From: Lycocorax pyrrhopterus obiensis
Lineage: Eukaryota; Chordata; Aves; Passeriformes; Paradisaeidae
Assembly (NCBI GenBank): GCA_014706295.1
Contig: JACSVZ010000001.1
Coordinates: 114,835,111 to 114,899,110 of the forward strand
DNA length: 64,000 bases
Direction: 5' to 3'
Under the pieces are notes generated by a model. It saw nothing but the letters and a program-made list of their open reading frames with translations. It was not told where the DNA came from and searched no databases. Both the position numbers and the translations under genes were made by a program. The stretch's first letter is position 1. Each line of letters starts with the position of its first letter. Shown here one piece after another: positions 38,721-51,150 of this stretch.

Positions 38721-40397
38721 TGTAAAACAACATTTTCTAATTTAATGCTGTAAATAAGCAGACTGATTTGCAGTACTGGATTATTCATCTCTCTGATCTA
38801 GAACCTGGTCTCCAAGAGAATTCTTGCAAATTACACCTGTGCCACAGCACTGGAAGATGCCAGCAGTGCATCAGACCTCAGAGGAAAGAGTTTATAGATA
38901 GAAGATATCCCTTATACATTTTAAAAGGTGAAAAAAGATTTTTTTTTCTTCGTAGAAACAGCTAAGAGTGGTTTAACCTGTATCTAGCAAAGGGCCATAA
39001 ATCCTGTGCATGTAGTCTTGCTGAACAATGGTCAAGGCTAAGTAATAAGCAGACCTCAAAGGAAAATTATTTGCCTTGTCACTCAGCACTGACTGGTATT
39101 GGCACATAATCCATTGATGAAGGATTTTTATATATCTTTATATAAGATTTATAGTTTAACATCCATATGAATGGCTGCGGATATTTGGAACTGTTCCTAT
39201 TCAACTGAATAAAATCTCACAATAAGTTGTGTTTAATTCACCTCTGTAATATCAACAAAGAAAACAAAGGAAGTTCAAGTCATAATGTGGCTTATTATGA
39301 TAATGGATCATAATGATCCTGAAGGACTTCCATTAGTGTAGAAAAATGGGGTTCCTTGCTTTGGCTTACCAAATGTCTTCCCCCTCTAGCTGTCTTATTT
39401 AAATTGTTTGGATTTTTTTTCTCCAGTTTACCTTTTCTTCTGTGTCACTAAAGCTGCATAATCTCAGTAGAGAAGTGCAGTCAAGGAATAAAATTCTCAG
39501 ATATTTACAGAGCCTAACATCCCTAAAACTTTCATTACTTAAGTTTGTATTTCTGTTCTTCGTGGTCTTCATACACACACATCAGTTCCACTGTGACTTC
39601 AGATGGGGACAGAGAAACAGCAAGAACTGACTTGGTAGGGAACTGTTTAAGGCATGGACACCAAAAATTTCCTGTCTCTGTCTTCAGGATTGAAGGCACT
39701 GGTCAGCAGAAAATTTTTTTACTGGTACAAGGCCCTGTAGCAACTGGAAATGATCAAATATGTTTTGTGCTTATGGAGAAGGAGGCTTCAAATTATGCTT
39801 TCCCAAGACACGCTGTGTCTATGCACCTTGTACCTCTACTTGTAATGCATGTTGTAGGTCTCCTCTGTGTGAAATTGCCAAATTTTGACAGAGTGCCAGA
39901 AATCCGACAGTTTCTCTCTCTTGTAACCTTTTGTAACCCTCTAAACAAGGCTGGTACACTCTATCCTTTAAGCACAGATTATCGCTTTACTCAGCAATAA
40001 TAAACAAGTATTTTTTTTTGCCTCAAAATGAAATCACGTTCCCATTCACCATAATTCTGTTGCTTCAGTGTCCCTCTAATGTGAAGTTTTTACAGTCCAT
40101 AAATCAATATATGTTCAAGCATGTGATCCATTTATCCATGTTTGTAAATGTAATTACTATGAGGCAAGTAAATTACGATCTACTTGCTGCTCTACTCGAT
40201 TCTGATGTGAAACAAGACAGTCATTAACAAGTTAGAAGCAGAACAACAAAAAATCAGCACACAGTAAAACGTCTACTTTAGCATACACAGCATTGTATGT
40301 GGGGTCAAGTGAAAAGTTTGTAAAGAATACTATTAAAAATACGAAACACATTGCTCTTTAGGATCTGAGTGTGGGTGATGCTGTAAGTGAGACCTAC

Positions 40398-40522
40398 TTT
40401 CTCATAGTACTTGATCTCGTAGTCCACAATTGCTCCATGGGGAAAGTCCGGCTCTTGCCAGGAGAGGGCAATGCTGTTTTGGGAAGCCCAGTCCTTCCTT
40501 ACCATACCTATCAAGGTGGGTG
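40398..40522 (-). CDS. EPHA6: EPHA6 exon: first half of fibronectin type III domain 2
   Basis: This is a 125-nt exon on the minus strand with acceptor CCCTTTCAG ending at 40523 and donor GTAGGT from 40397. Two bases complete a codon from an upstream exon that is not in the window (G|CA, giving alanine, is expected); 41 codons follow and end in phase 0. The peptide begins PTLIGMVRKDWASQNS and has the FN3 signature tryptophan in ALSWQEPDFPHG, then the strand C motif DYEIKYYEK. It joins directly to EHEQL of the next exon. RKDWASQNSIALSWQ identifies EPHA6; other EphA paralogues have different residues there. This is part of the extracellular stalk near the membrane. The 125-nt length is the usual size for this exon in Eph genes. 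Confidence 0.95.
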
Positions 40523-40559
40523 CTGAAAGGGAAAAGGATAACTAAGGGTTAAAGACGAA

Positions 40560-41200
40560 GCACACGGTTTATCCTTCCAACCTCCTGTCTGAGGATACCA
40601 ACCCGAGGCAACTTGGAGTGACCTCCAGACAGAAAAGCATGACAGATGGCAATTCTCAGGGAAACCACATAACCTGGAATTAATGCCTCCAGTACATGCT
40701 AGTAACTCCTCCGCTGAAGTGCAGAGCAGCTTCTGAAAAATGGCTCTACGCAAAAAGCACAGAAAGAAACGCCTGTGCTGGGCCCTGCCCCAGCCTGGCC
40801 GCACTGCTGGCTCCGAGGACACCGTGCCCAGAGCAGAACCACATTTCAGAGGCAGCAAATTCCGCATTCAGGTTTATCTTCATTAAATGTTACAATTCAG
40901 CTGTTTAGGATGTACATTCAGTTTACTCTTTGGGGTAAAATAAGGCGACATAGCTTAAAACAGACGCAGTGAAACCCTTTTCTCCAAGGGCACTTCGGCC
41001 CTTTGTGAGGTGTCTGTGTGCACCAAGAGCCAGCTCCTTCAGGTGGCCACCGGCAGGGATTGGGCTATGGGCAAACTGGGGGGCAAAGGTGCTCCCAAAC
41101 CTGCGTGCCATCACTGACACCACAGGCCTGCGGCAGCACAGCAAGTAGGAACCGCTTCCAGCAGCTTCTGGAAGGGGCCCAACATGCATGGATGCACCCA
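40560..41200. other. GC-richer patch just upstream of the FN3 exon
   Basis: Composition rises in G and C, with several CpGs (for example near 40797-40830 and 40990-41060). The open frames on both strands are short and have no recognisable domain. It could be a decayed inserted element or an intronic regulatory stretch. Nothing in the sequence decides this. Confidence 0.3.
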
Positions 41201-44200
41201 GGAGCCAAATTTTCTCACTGCGGGGTTAACCAATTTTAAGACACAGTTTTTCTGCCTTTTTGGAGAAGAAGGTGCAAGGTTATCTATGCAATAATTTCAA
41301 ATGGTGCAAAAATTGCATTCTAGAACATGATCTTTGCTTACTTTATTAATCTGGTCAAGCATGTAAAAATATTCTCCAGACACTAATGTTGTTTTAATAG
41401 TATTGATGTGCAGCTTTCCCAAATGTTACAGCAAACCCAGTCATTTTGTTCAACAGTCTTGAACACAACTGAGTAAGATCAACAATCCAGCTACCATAAG
41501 TGGTTCACAGATTTCACTATTTGTCTTTCCACTAAAAAATATGAGTTCATTACACACCTTCCCCCATTCCTCTCTACTCTGAATCTTAACTTCTTCCGAG
41601 TTTCCATGGAGTTGTCTGCTAAAAATAACATTTTTTTGACTTCTGGTCTTATCTTTTCAATGCAAGAGTCTTCCTAGGAAAATGAAATGAGAATCTGCTT
41701 CTAGTCACAAAATTTCATGCCTTAGTTTTCTTTCCTGTAAATATTTCAGGAAGTTTAAGAAATGAAAAAAATAAATAAATTCTAGAATGCAAACAAACAC
41801 TGAAGAAAACAAAACTGTGTGTTTGCCTTTGAAAAAAGGGAAACTCTACACAGAGATGTGTGCATCTTTCTCTGTAATAATGCATTTATCTGAGAGAGAA
41901 AATTAACCTCCATCCCCTGTCAATATTCCCTTTGAGTAACTGTTCTGTGGGATAGTAGTTTGGTCCTCTCTGATGTGAAAACAACCCCAACTCAACACAT
42001 AACACCAGAAAAAAAAAAAACCTACCAAAGTGTAATAGCTTACACAGGAAAGTTCTACCCTTCTGCCATTTTAACCACAGGTCTGATGCAAGGGTATCAG
42101 AGGAAAAAAAAAAAATCCTGCCATGCAGAATAAAGGATTAACCTGGTTTTCAGGAAGTCCTTAAACAGCATAATGTAAATAACTGAACAGAGTAAAACAC
42201 AAACTAATAAATAAAAAGCATTCACAGGATTTGAACCAAAATGTTATCCCTGGGTATGTGTAACTACTCCCTCAGCTAAAATGAAATTTTTACTCCTGAA
42301 ACTGAGGGTGAAGTGGAGCTCTCATAATATTTCTCTGGGGTACAATCAGCTTCTCCAAGCAAGATACACAGCCAGGTTTGTTTAAAGGAAAACAGGAGCT
42401 AGCAAACATGGATTTGTAGTTGCTAAACACTGATCAAGGGCCTAGGAGGGCAATGCTCACATAAATTGTTTTGCTATTTGTTATTTGGAGTCATTCACTG
42501 GCATTGAGCTGTGATTTACAGGTGGGTCTGAGGGAGCTACAGCAACCTTTCAGATACATCTGGTACCCCCTGTGTGCCTGCTTAGAGGTGATAGGCATCA
42601 GCTGGGCCACCTTCCCAGCACACTGCGGCTTCATCCCACTGCATTTGGGAGTTTGCTGGTCAGACAACCCAATCCTTGCAAAATTATTAAGATTGATGAC
42701 AGAAAACACCAGGTTAAGCTGTAGATAAAATTATATTCTTGGCTCTTTTAGGCTTATAAAATGTAGACTCCTGTTATAACGTCTTCAAATTATGGCCTAA
42801 CCTTTATAAGCTTTCCATATGTACTGCAGGACGGGGATTTTGTGTTCTGACTTCCAAATTTATACAGCAATTCATGCATGTTTTCAGCCTGAGCTCAATG
42901 CAGGAATTCTTCCATTTGAGGAAGTGCACATCAAAGCACAGTCGTGGTGCATTGGAAGATCCTCTCAAAACTTCAGTACACGAAATAATCCCAGTTGTCT
43001 TCCTGGGAAACAGCTCAGTAGAAAATTAATGGAACAAAATTATTTTAGATCTCTCCTAAACCAGCTGTGCTTGACCTGCACTTGAAACCAACAAGCCCAT
43101 ACAGCAAGGCTCACATCACATCTGTAGCACTGGGCCAGCACTGAATCCTCTAAATCAAAATGCAGAGATGTGCACATAAAGCTGTGAATATGAGAAGTGT
43201 ATTTGTGTTTGTGTTAGGTAAAAAAAAAAAAGTGTAGCTTTTAACAAAAAGACCCAGAGAAGTCACCATTGACCACTTCCTGTATGTGTAGAAGGATGAT
43301 CCTGTTTTTGCCAGATAGGATTCCAGTCAGAAATTTATTGTAGGAAGAAACAGACAAATAAAACCATGTAATTAAAAGCACAGCTAGCTGAGTTTCTATT
43401 TCTTTTGTTGTGAAGTGCTACTAAAGAGCACTAATTTCTGTGGAGAAATTTCAGCTCCTTATAACTGTTGCTCACTAGAGCAGAAGTCAATTAGACCTTA
43501 GAGATCCTATCCACTTATTGTTAAAGCTCTTTTTAACCAGAAGATTGTAAGATAGGTAAATCCTATTTTCCCATTCCTAAAGACTGCTCTAATGTCCCTA
43601 TGATGAATCAATGGGAAGTTCTTTTAATTAGTTGTTTCAAATCCAGTAGCTGCAGGAGAGCTCTCATTCGGTTACCCAATGAAGCCATTTGAAAAACTAA
43701 ATGCTTAGAAGAGCAGCATGGGTTTTAATCATTGTAATGGCAGCATTTTCTTGCCACTGGTCCTAGGCTGAAGGGTGGTTTCTGGCTCTTGAGCTCAGCA
43801 CTGGATCTGTGTTCTGTACTGAGGATTCTTTGCACCATCTGTTTTCTTCTACACTGTTATAAATTTCTTGAATTACGATGAGTAACTACAATGTGCTGAG
43901 CTCCTCAGTTAATTTAGTCTGATAAGCTTCTTGGTCTTTTCAAATTTTTATTGAATAATGGAAGTTCATTCTTTAATTCAGAGTGAGCTGATTTTATTCT
44001 GAATTCCTTTGGCTTCTCTTTTTCAGAATCCTTTTTTTCTCATGTGCTACATACAGGGGAGAAAATGTGTATTTTAAACAATGACTGGATCACAGTGTCT
44101 TTTCCCTAGAAACTTTCTCTTTTTCTGAAGATGACTTCCATTACCTGTAACTGTCTGATTTCAAAATAGTTGATCTGTAGGGTTTCTGAAGCTTTTTTCC

Positions 44201-44711
44201 TTTATTGCATTTTCTAATTGTGCTATTTGTTGTTTCACACTCCTGAAAGTAGGCAAAGAAATGTCTCCTGTTTCCAGGACTGAGCAGCTTTCACAGGACG
44301 CCCATTCATGGTGAGGAAGCTTCTGACCCAAAGGCAGCTGATGACCAAAGCTTGCCTGATTGCTGTCTGCACATGGAGTTATTTCACCCCTTGGTATCTC
44401 ATTTCAAATCTTATTTCTTTAGTGAAAACATGACAGCTCAATGGCCTCTCCCTGGCTGACAGTAGAGGCTGTAGCAGGTATGAACAGTCACTTTCTTGTC
44501 AAAAAAAGTTACCATCCAAAAAACCAAGAACAGCTGCACCAGTTTTGTCCTTCCTTCCCCTTGAATTGTACCTGTTTTACCCAAAACCAATGAAGTGCCA
44601 GCAGATACAAATTTGGAGAGGAGAGAGTGGAAGTGGGATCTGAACTGTATGGATGCTGTGTGGAGGACTGCAACCTCACTCCTTTGGACACCATCCTCAT
44701 GAGAAGGCTGT

Positions 44712-44759
44712 GGGTCTCAATATGTAAAATATTGGGGGTCTCAATATGTAAAATAATGC
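44712..44759. repeat. 24-nt tandem duplication
   Basis: The unit gggtctcaatatgtaaaata recurs head to tail at 44712-44735 and 44736-44759 with about 22 of 24 identical. It probably reflects a recent duplication. Confidence 0.92.
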
Positions 44760-45170
44760 CATTTGGGATAACATGTTTAATTCAGTTTGTTGTTTCTATG
44801 CCTCTGCCATTACCAACAATAACGTGAATCACATCATTAAATGTTATTCTTTTCTTGAGACCTCTGCCTGCTTCAAGGTACAGGAGAGACCACACTCACC
44901 AAAATACAGGGATTTATCACGTGTTTTCTGAGTGCGGGCTTCCCTTTAGAGGAGGGGATCCACCCTTCTCCCTGCCTCTTCCTTCTCTATCTCAGTCACT
45001 TCTCGACTGCAGTTATGGGGAAATACTGACTAAATCCTACTCAAAAACCTTGCTTCTCTTTGAAAACTCATTAATCCCTCCTAGTTTCACCCTATAGATG
45101 AGGAAACCTCCTTTAACATCCTACAGGGAGCCTGCATTCCTCCTGTTGGGAACAAGTTCTTTCAGTAAGA

Positions 45171-45213
45171 GAAGAACAGTTGAGGTTGGAAGAGATACTA
45201 ATGCTATAATGAT
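45171..45213 (-). mobile_element. CR1 LINE 3'-end fragment (very short)
   Basis: The plus-strand text agaacagttgaggttggaag followed by agatac resembles the antisense CR1 3' end (AGAATGGTTGAGGTTGGAAGAGACC). Only about 40 nt is recognisable and it is degenerate, so this is a tentative call. Confidence 0.4.
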
Positions 45214-48200
45214 TAATTTACATTGACTGTGTTGGGTCAGAAAACAAAAGAAAACTGTTTTCCTGTTCATTAAAAGGAAAGGGCTTCTTCAAGCTTCAAT
45301 TACAGGTTAATGGCACAAATTAAACCAACAGTAAACTATGCTTAACACTGTAGAAGTTATAGTTATCTAATAATTCCAAGCCCATTAAACAAAAATGGTA
45401 GGAAATTAATGGAACAGAAGAGAGATGTACCAAGGTCCAAATCTGAAGTGTCTTTCCAGATGGTAAAAACACTATCTGCACTTTTCTGTACCAGAAAATG
45501 CTATTATAATTTTACAGTGTTTCACCAGCCTCGGTTTTGTAACTATATTAGAATTCCTATACTATTGGACACTGAGTATGATTTTATATTATACATATCA
45601 ATAAAAGGAGCACTGAGATCACTGAGATTTTATTCACAGTGCCACATTTGGAAAAAAAAAGTTATTTCAGGGCACAGTAAGGAAAATATTGATTTTACTT
45701 CTGATTCTAGAAAGACTATTAGAAAGGTAATAAGCAGTAAAAAGATGCTCTCTTAGAGAAGACATTTTACTCCAGTAACAGAACTGAAGTAATGAAACAA
45801 CATTTCCTGATCAATGATAGTGCCTCCAGTATTTTACCCATTTGAGCTATTTACCAAGGATTTTCCAGGGAAGTTAAGAGGCCCGAAGCCTTCATCCTGC
45901 ATTACTAATTCCATGGGTGACACGTATGATCAGTCATCTGAAGGATGTAATTGTGCTGTCTGTCATCCAGAGCAGTCTTTACTCCTGCAATATGGGTATT
46001 AATCCTCCAGCAGAGATGCAGTTCATCCTTTCTTTCTTTTGTGTTTGTTCGTTCATCTTCCTGTTGCTATCTTTGTAAGCTAAGGGAAGAAAGACTCTCT
46101 TATGAACAAGGGATGTGATAGGGATCCAGGAGACCTCTGTTTATATTCTTTTCTGGTTGTGCTCCAGAGATTTGCTTTAATCTTTTGACTGAGCTATCTT
46201 AACATACAATGTGAACGTCAATAAGTTCCATTATTTGCAATACGTGAGCACTTTCTTGTTAGAAGTGTGAGTGCGTGAATATAAAAGACTAAAACCTAAG
46301 CGCAAGCTGACATGGGAAAAAAAATCACAGAAATAGGAACAGATAATAAACTTTTATAAAAAACCTAGTTGATAACCCATCTCTGTATATTAAAGATGTT
46401 CACATGGATGAAACATCTTCAGGTTTATACTGAATTCAGTAAGAATTTGTTTTCTTACCAAACAAGCTAGCTTTCAATTAGTACAGTGACTAGATAAGAT
46501 ACTTGATTCTTCTCATAACAGTCTCTTATCTTCCTAATCATTCCAGCAGTAATTCACAGTTACAATGCTTGGAGGGGATACTATTAGTGGCACTAACCTT
46601 GGAGTTCAAAGCTGAGCATGGTGTTTCCCTGACAAAGCATTACAGCTAGCACATTAACAAGTTTGAGATTAATAAAAGTGTTTTTTACTTCATTTTCTTA
46701 CACTAGCTCCCTAAAGGTTTGCACTCAAAAGACAGCAGAGCACTGTGCTTCTTTTGAAGCACTTCATTTACTGAAAACAGGCCTCCAGCAAGTTATAATT
46801 ATCATCTCTCCCTCCATGTTAAAGTCTTTCCCCTCGCAGATTTCCTTTGCTTGCTCAGAAATGGTGGATGGAAGCCAACTGAACCCAATACCCTTGTCAA
46901 AAACTGGATTCTGCTACAGAGCTGTGGGCTAAAGGTCACGACAGACACAACGCCCAGATTTCCTCCAGGGTAAATGTAGATTCAACATAGCTTTTTTTTT
47001 TTCTGTTCCATAATGCAATTCTTTCTTCCTTGCTGCTTAATTTCTCTTTCATCTATTGTTGATCTTACGTAAGGAGACAGTAATTATTCATCCACACGAT
47101 TTTGCACCACTACAGATTTTCTTTCACTTACAGAATGTGCTGCCATTCTCCATTTTTCAAGCTTCAGACAGAAGCACTCCTAAATCTTTACTTCTTACAA
47201 GACCTACTCAGCTTCTGATTCTTCAAAGTGGATTTCAGAAGAAGATACTTAAAACAACAGTATAAAATAAAGCCTTATCAGCTGTCAGTCAGACTATGTG
47301 GCTGTTCTGCACTCTCTGAAGAGGGATATGTGCAAAACCCACAAAGGTAAAAAGCACTGTGAGATATCAGACATAATTTATGACACAATGAACAATTTAG
47401 AATATTTTAGTTTGAAGTTTTTTGGTTGTTTTTTTTTAAATAGTATCACTTAAAAAAAATCACACAAATGCTTTACCTAAATGTATGTTTTAAGGAGTTA
47501 CTTTATATGCTCTGTATGTCTGAAGCAAGTGGAATAAATTCAGGTCAAAAAAGCATAGTGGGAGGGTATGATTCCAGGAATCAGATGTGAACAAAAAAAA
47601 ATATGCGAAACTGAACCAGGTTGCCTGTCACATAAATGGAAACAATGTCAAATCAACAGGCCTCTGGCAACCAAAGGGATTTGCATCAGAATAAGCAGAT
47701 TCTTGGCTCCTTTCCACTGCCTTTTACGGCTGGAGCAGCAGGAGGTAATGAGTGACTTAAAGACCTAATAGGTCACGGGGATTCCTGAGGGAACAGTTCT
47801 CTGCAAACCAGAGCTGCCCTCTCCTTGTCTGGCAGAAGACAAAACTGAGGTTGTGTGGGACTGGTACATCAGCTCAAACAGGTGGCAACCACTTATGTGG
47901 CTGAATGGCACAGTAAAAAGGTGGTAACTGGGGGGAAAAAAGCCCTTCTGTTCACTGGCTTCTTCTGGGCGTGTTGTTCTGGAGCAAAAACCAGGGAAGG
48001 GTGCAAGAGGCCATCCCGGGCAAGTCAATTTCCTTCCTATCACTCCTTATGACAATTACAAACCCTGTTGTGGTACCTACAGGCAAAGTAAAACAACACT
48101 ACGTCCTTAACCAGTAGATTTTCTGCTTTCACAACCTCAAATGTTCTGTGTTGTGCTGTTCACTGTTCCTCCTGACTCAGACACTGTTGAGAGCCACTGA

Positions 48201-51135
48201 CTGTCGGCTGGAGGCACGTTTGAAATTGGTGTGTGTGCTTTCCTGGGGTACCATTCCTGACATGCAGGATTCTTCTAAAAGAGAAGGCAGAGTGGCTTAT
48301 AGGGTTTCCTTTTTAAGGAAACCTGTGCTAAAAGAGAAGGAGGCAGAAGAAACCAGTTTATCAGCAGACTCAGATTGCTACTATAATTATGTTAATCAGT
48401 GTGAAGAAAGATGCGTTCCAGCCCATGTGTTATGTAAGTTAAAAGTATCATGCCAGCACTGCTAGCTGCCCGGTGATGTGGGGACAACCTGTGGTGACAC
48501 ATTTCTTCAGAGAACTTTGTTTTCAGCCTCCTGGTGTAACTTGGGTATTGCTATAAATTTGTTGGAAATACAACTTGAGGTTAAGAAGGCGTCATTTATT
48601 GCTGCAAGGTGTCATTATGGAAACAGAGCTGTAACTAAGTCTCATTCAGCAACAACCCCTCCAGGGTCAACTGCAACCAAATTGCTCTGCAGAACTTCCT
48701 GCTGCTAAATTGATCTCAGAAGTTTGAAAATGAAATAAGCAGGTTAAAAAGCACTAGGAAATCTGCAATCTTTTCACTCCATTAATTGCTACTCATCCTA
48801 CGATGTAACAAAGGCGAACATAAAATGTACACTCATTTCAGCAAATCTTTCCTGCTCTTGTTTATATCAAAATACGAAGCTAGATCAGATTGTAAGTAAT
48901 TTTCTGTCAAACAGCGCTTTACAGGTCTGGAAGAGGTTTTTCTTTTAGCAAGAATATCATGAATATTTTATGTGAACATCTTCTGTGAACCTTCTGTAAA
49001 AGCTGTGTTTGTTGGCATGTGCAGAGAATGTCAGAGCTACTGTACTTCAACATTTTGAGTGAATGTGTGTAAGTGCATGAAGACACATCTGATACTGACT
49101 TCAAATGTACATCTTCAAACAATTTCCCCAAAAATGTTGATTTTGACAAAGCATTCTATAAATCACACTGATGCTAAATAAATATGCCCTCATAAATTAA
49201 TTCCCAGAGTGATGTTACAAACAAAATTATGTAACTTATTATATACTTCAGAAATGCTAAAAAGATTCCAAAGGTGTAGTCTAGCTCAGTTTTATTGAGG
49301 GTCAAGTATCTTTTAAATCTTTAATGTGGAAACCTATGCACAGAAAAGCAGTCCCTTTTAAACTCTGGCATACAGACAAGAAACACTTCTAGGAGGCCAG
49401 GAAGTCAATGGTTTGTACTTGATGCACAGGAATCACTGCAAAGCACTGCTGCTGCCAAATGCAGGTTAGGTGTTCAATTTCTAGTCAAGTAGGGTAGAAT
49501 CTGAATTGACTCAAATAAGTTAAAAAACTGGGGATTAGTTTTGGAAAGTTTTCTTAAATCCCTCTGTAGTTAGAAGATGAGATGCTGAACTTGCTTTGGG
49601 TGCTGGTAGATCAAATGTATGCCCTGGTTTTAGCCACAGAATTCAATACATGCATCACTACCATCAGCATAGAAGCTCATTGCAAAATCAGCCATGGATC
49701 TTCTTTAAAGGCAACCTCTAGAGCAATGCAAGAGTAATTTTAGATATGTCAACATCCTAAATAAATTGGTTTTTTCTTTTTTTCTTTTTTTAGTTGGGTG
49801 TATCTATACAATACTTCTACATGGAGTAGCATGGTTAATTTATCAAAAAAACATGGACAAAATATCGAGGCACATGCTACGTAGTGAAAAATCATTTCTG
49901 TGTTCTTTTAGGTAGCTCATTGGGGATGTTGACACACCTCTGAGTCTGAGGGCAGGCTCTCAAGGTGATGGATAGAAGCAATGACACCTGAAGGCATCAC
50001 GGCAAATCAACTCTAAAAGCAAAGAGCTGCCAGCCTTTAACTTCTGTTATGTCTAAAACCTGAGGTTCAGAAGAGGCCAGTGGCTCTTTCTGGACTACTG
50101 TACTCATATTCTGAAAACATGTCACACTAATATTAAATGAATTTGAAAAATTAATGGGTTTTTTGGTGTGTTTTCCTCTTTCAAGAAGACTGAGTTGCTT
50201 TTATTCACAAAGACAAAACTCTGCAGAGCTGAAAAACCATTGGGATCTAAAGAGTTTTCATCTTTCTGACTTGTATAAAGATTAAAACACCAAGAAAGAA
50301 GAGTAGCCTAGAAATTAGATCAGATGATAGGCAGTAAAATATGTTTCAAAGCAAGGTTTGTGGAAGCCTGGGCAATTACGGAATAACCTTTCAAAAGGGA
50401 AGCCTCTTCAACTATTTGCTGCTAGTTAGCTCATGCCCTGCAGCTTGTGGTTTAATACTTACTATACATATCCATGCTCATGGAGAGGCAATCTCCTGAC
50501 AAAGATTCATGTGAGGAAGAAACCTGAACGTCCACACTTCCAGCTCAGTACATCACTTAGCTTAAGGAGCCTGTCTTTTCTTTCCAAGAAATTAATTATC
50601 CAATGAATGCCCTCCTAGCAAGAGACTCTGAATTCTCAGAATTTTTCCCTTATACCCCTTTGGTATTTCTATTCTTTTTCTTGACACTTAATGAGTTTTT
50701 GCATTCTTCAACATTCTGTGTGCTGAACTCTGCCCTTGGAGATTTTTTCCCAGGTCTATTTTTCATCTCCTACCTCTAGCACCACAACAAATATGCTTCC
50801 TACAGAAAAAAGAAAAGCAGGAAGGTTTGAGGAGGAAAGCTGAGCACTGCTGTCCTACACAACCTCTTCTTGTCCAAGGGATGAAGTCTAGGGGACCTAC
50901 TGACGTGTGTAGAGTTTGCACTGGTTGTTTTCTAAAAAGGACCATAAAAATTAGGTGGCCTCTAAAAAGTTAGGGAGTTGACAGACACTGAGGCAAGAAA
51001 CAGAGAAAACATTCCTTATTAACTAAGATGCTACTGAATGCTGCTGGGAACTGCAAGACCACATATGAAGAGGCATTATTTGCTATCTTCCTGATCTTCT
51101 TCCATCAGTGTCCCCCATAGCTTATTGCCAGAGAG

Positions 51136-51150
51136 AAAAAAAAAAAAAAA
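51136..51150. repeat. A15 homopolymer
   Basis: Fifteen consecutive A residues follow gagag. It is preceded by no recognisable retrosequence, so I treat it as simple sequence and not as a poly(A) tail of a processed pseudogene. Confidence 0.9.

Larger units (their letters stand above)
20304..40397 (-). other. EPHA6: EPHA6 intron, 20 kb, within the FN3-2 coding region
   Basis: This intron runs from a GTAGGT donor at 40397-40392 to the CCCTCAG acceptor at 20310-20304. It is AT-rich throughout. I see a palindromic cluster at 20714-20790, an LTR-like block at about 21175-21604, a GC-richer patch at about 23620-24010, an A/C block with minus-strand G-runs at 29765-29832, an AAC microsatellite at 31316-31338, and small tandem duplications at 30125-30160, 30481-30504 and 38677-38720. 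A 151-codon plus-strand frame (39545-40000) has no recognisable domain. No exon, tRNA or small RNA is apparent elsewhere. Confidence 0.88.

Noticed and set aside
39545..40000. 151-codon plus-strand open frame
   Set aside because: No recognisable homology or signal sequence. It overlaps other random frames in an intron.
1..40522. Assignment of the Eph exons to EPHA3, EPHA4, EPHA5 or EPHA7 instead of EPHA6
   Set aside because: The combination [42 protein letters not shown] and KTPGKREIP matches what I know of EPHA6. The paralogues differ at several of these places.
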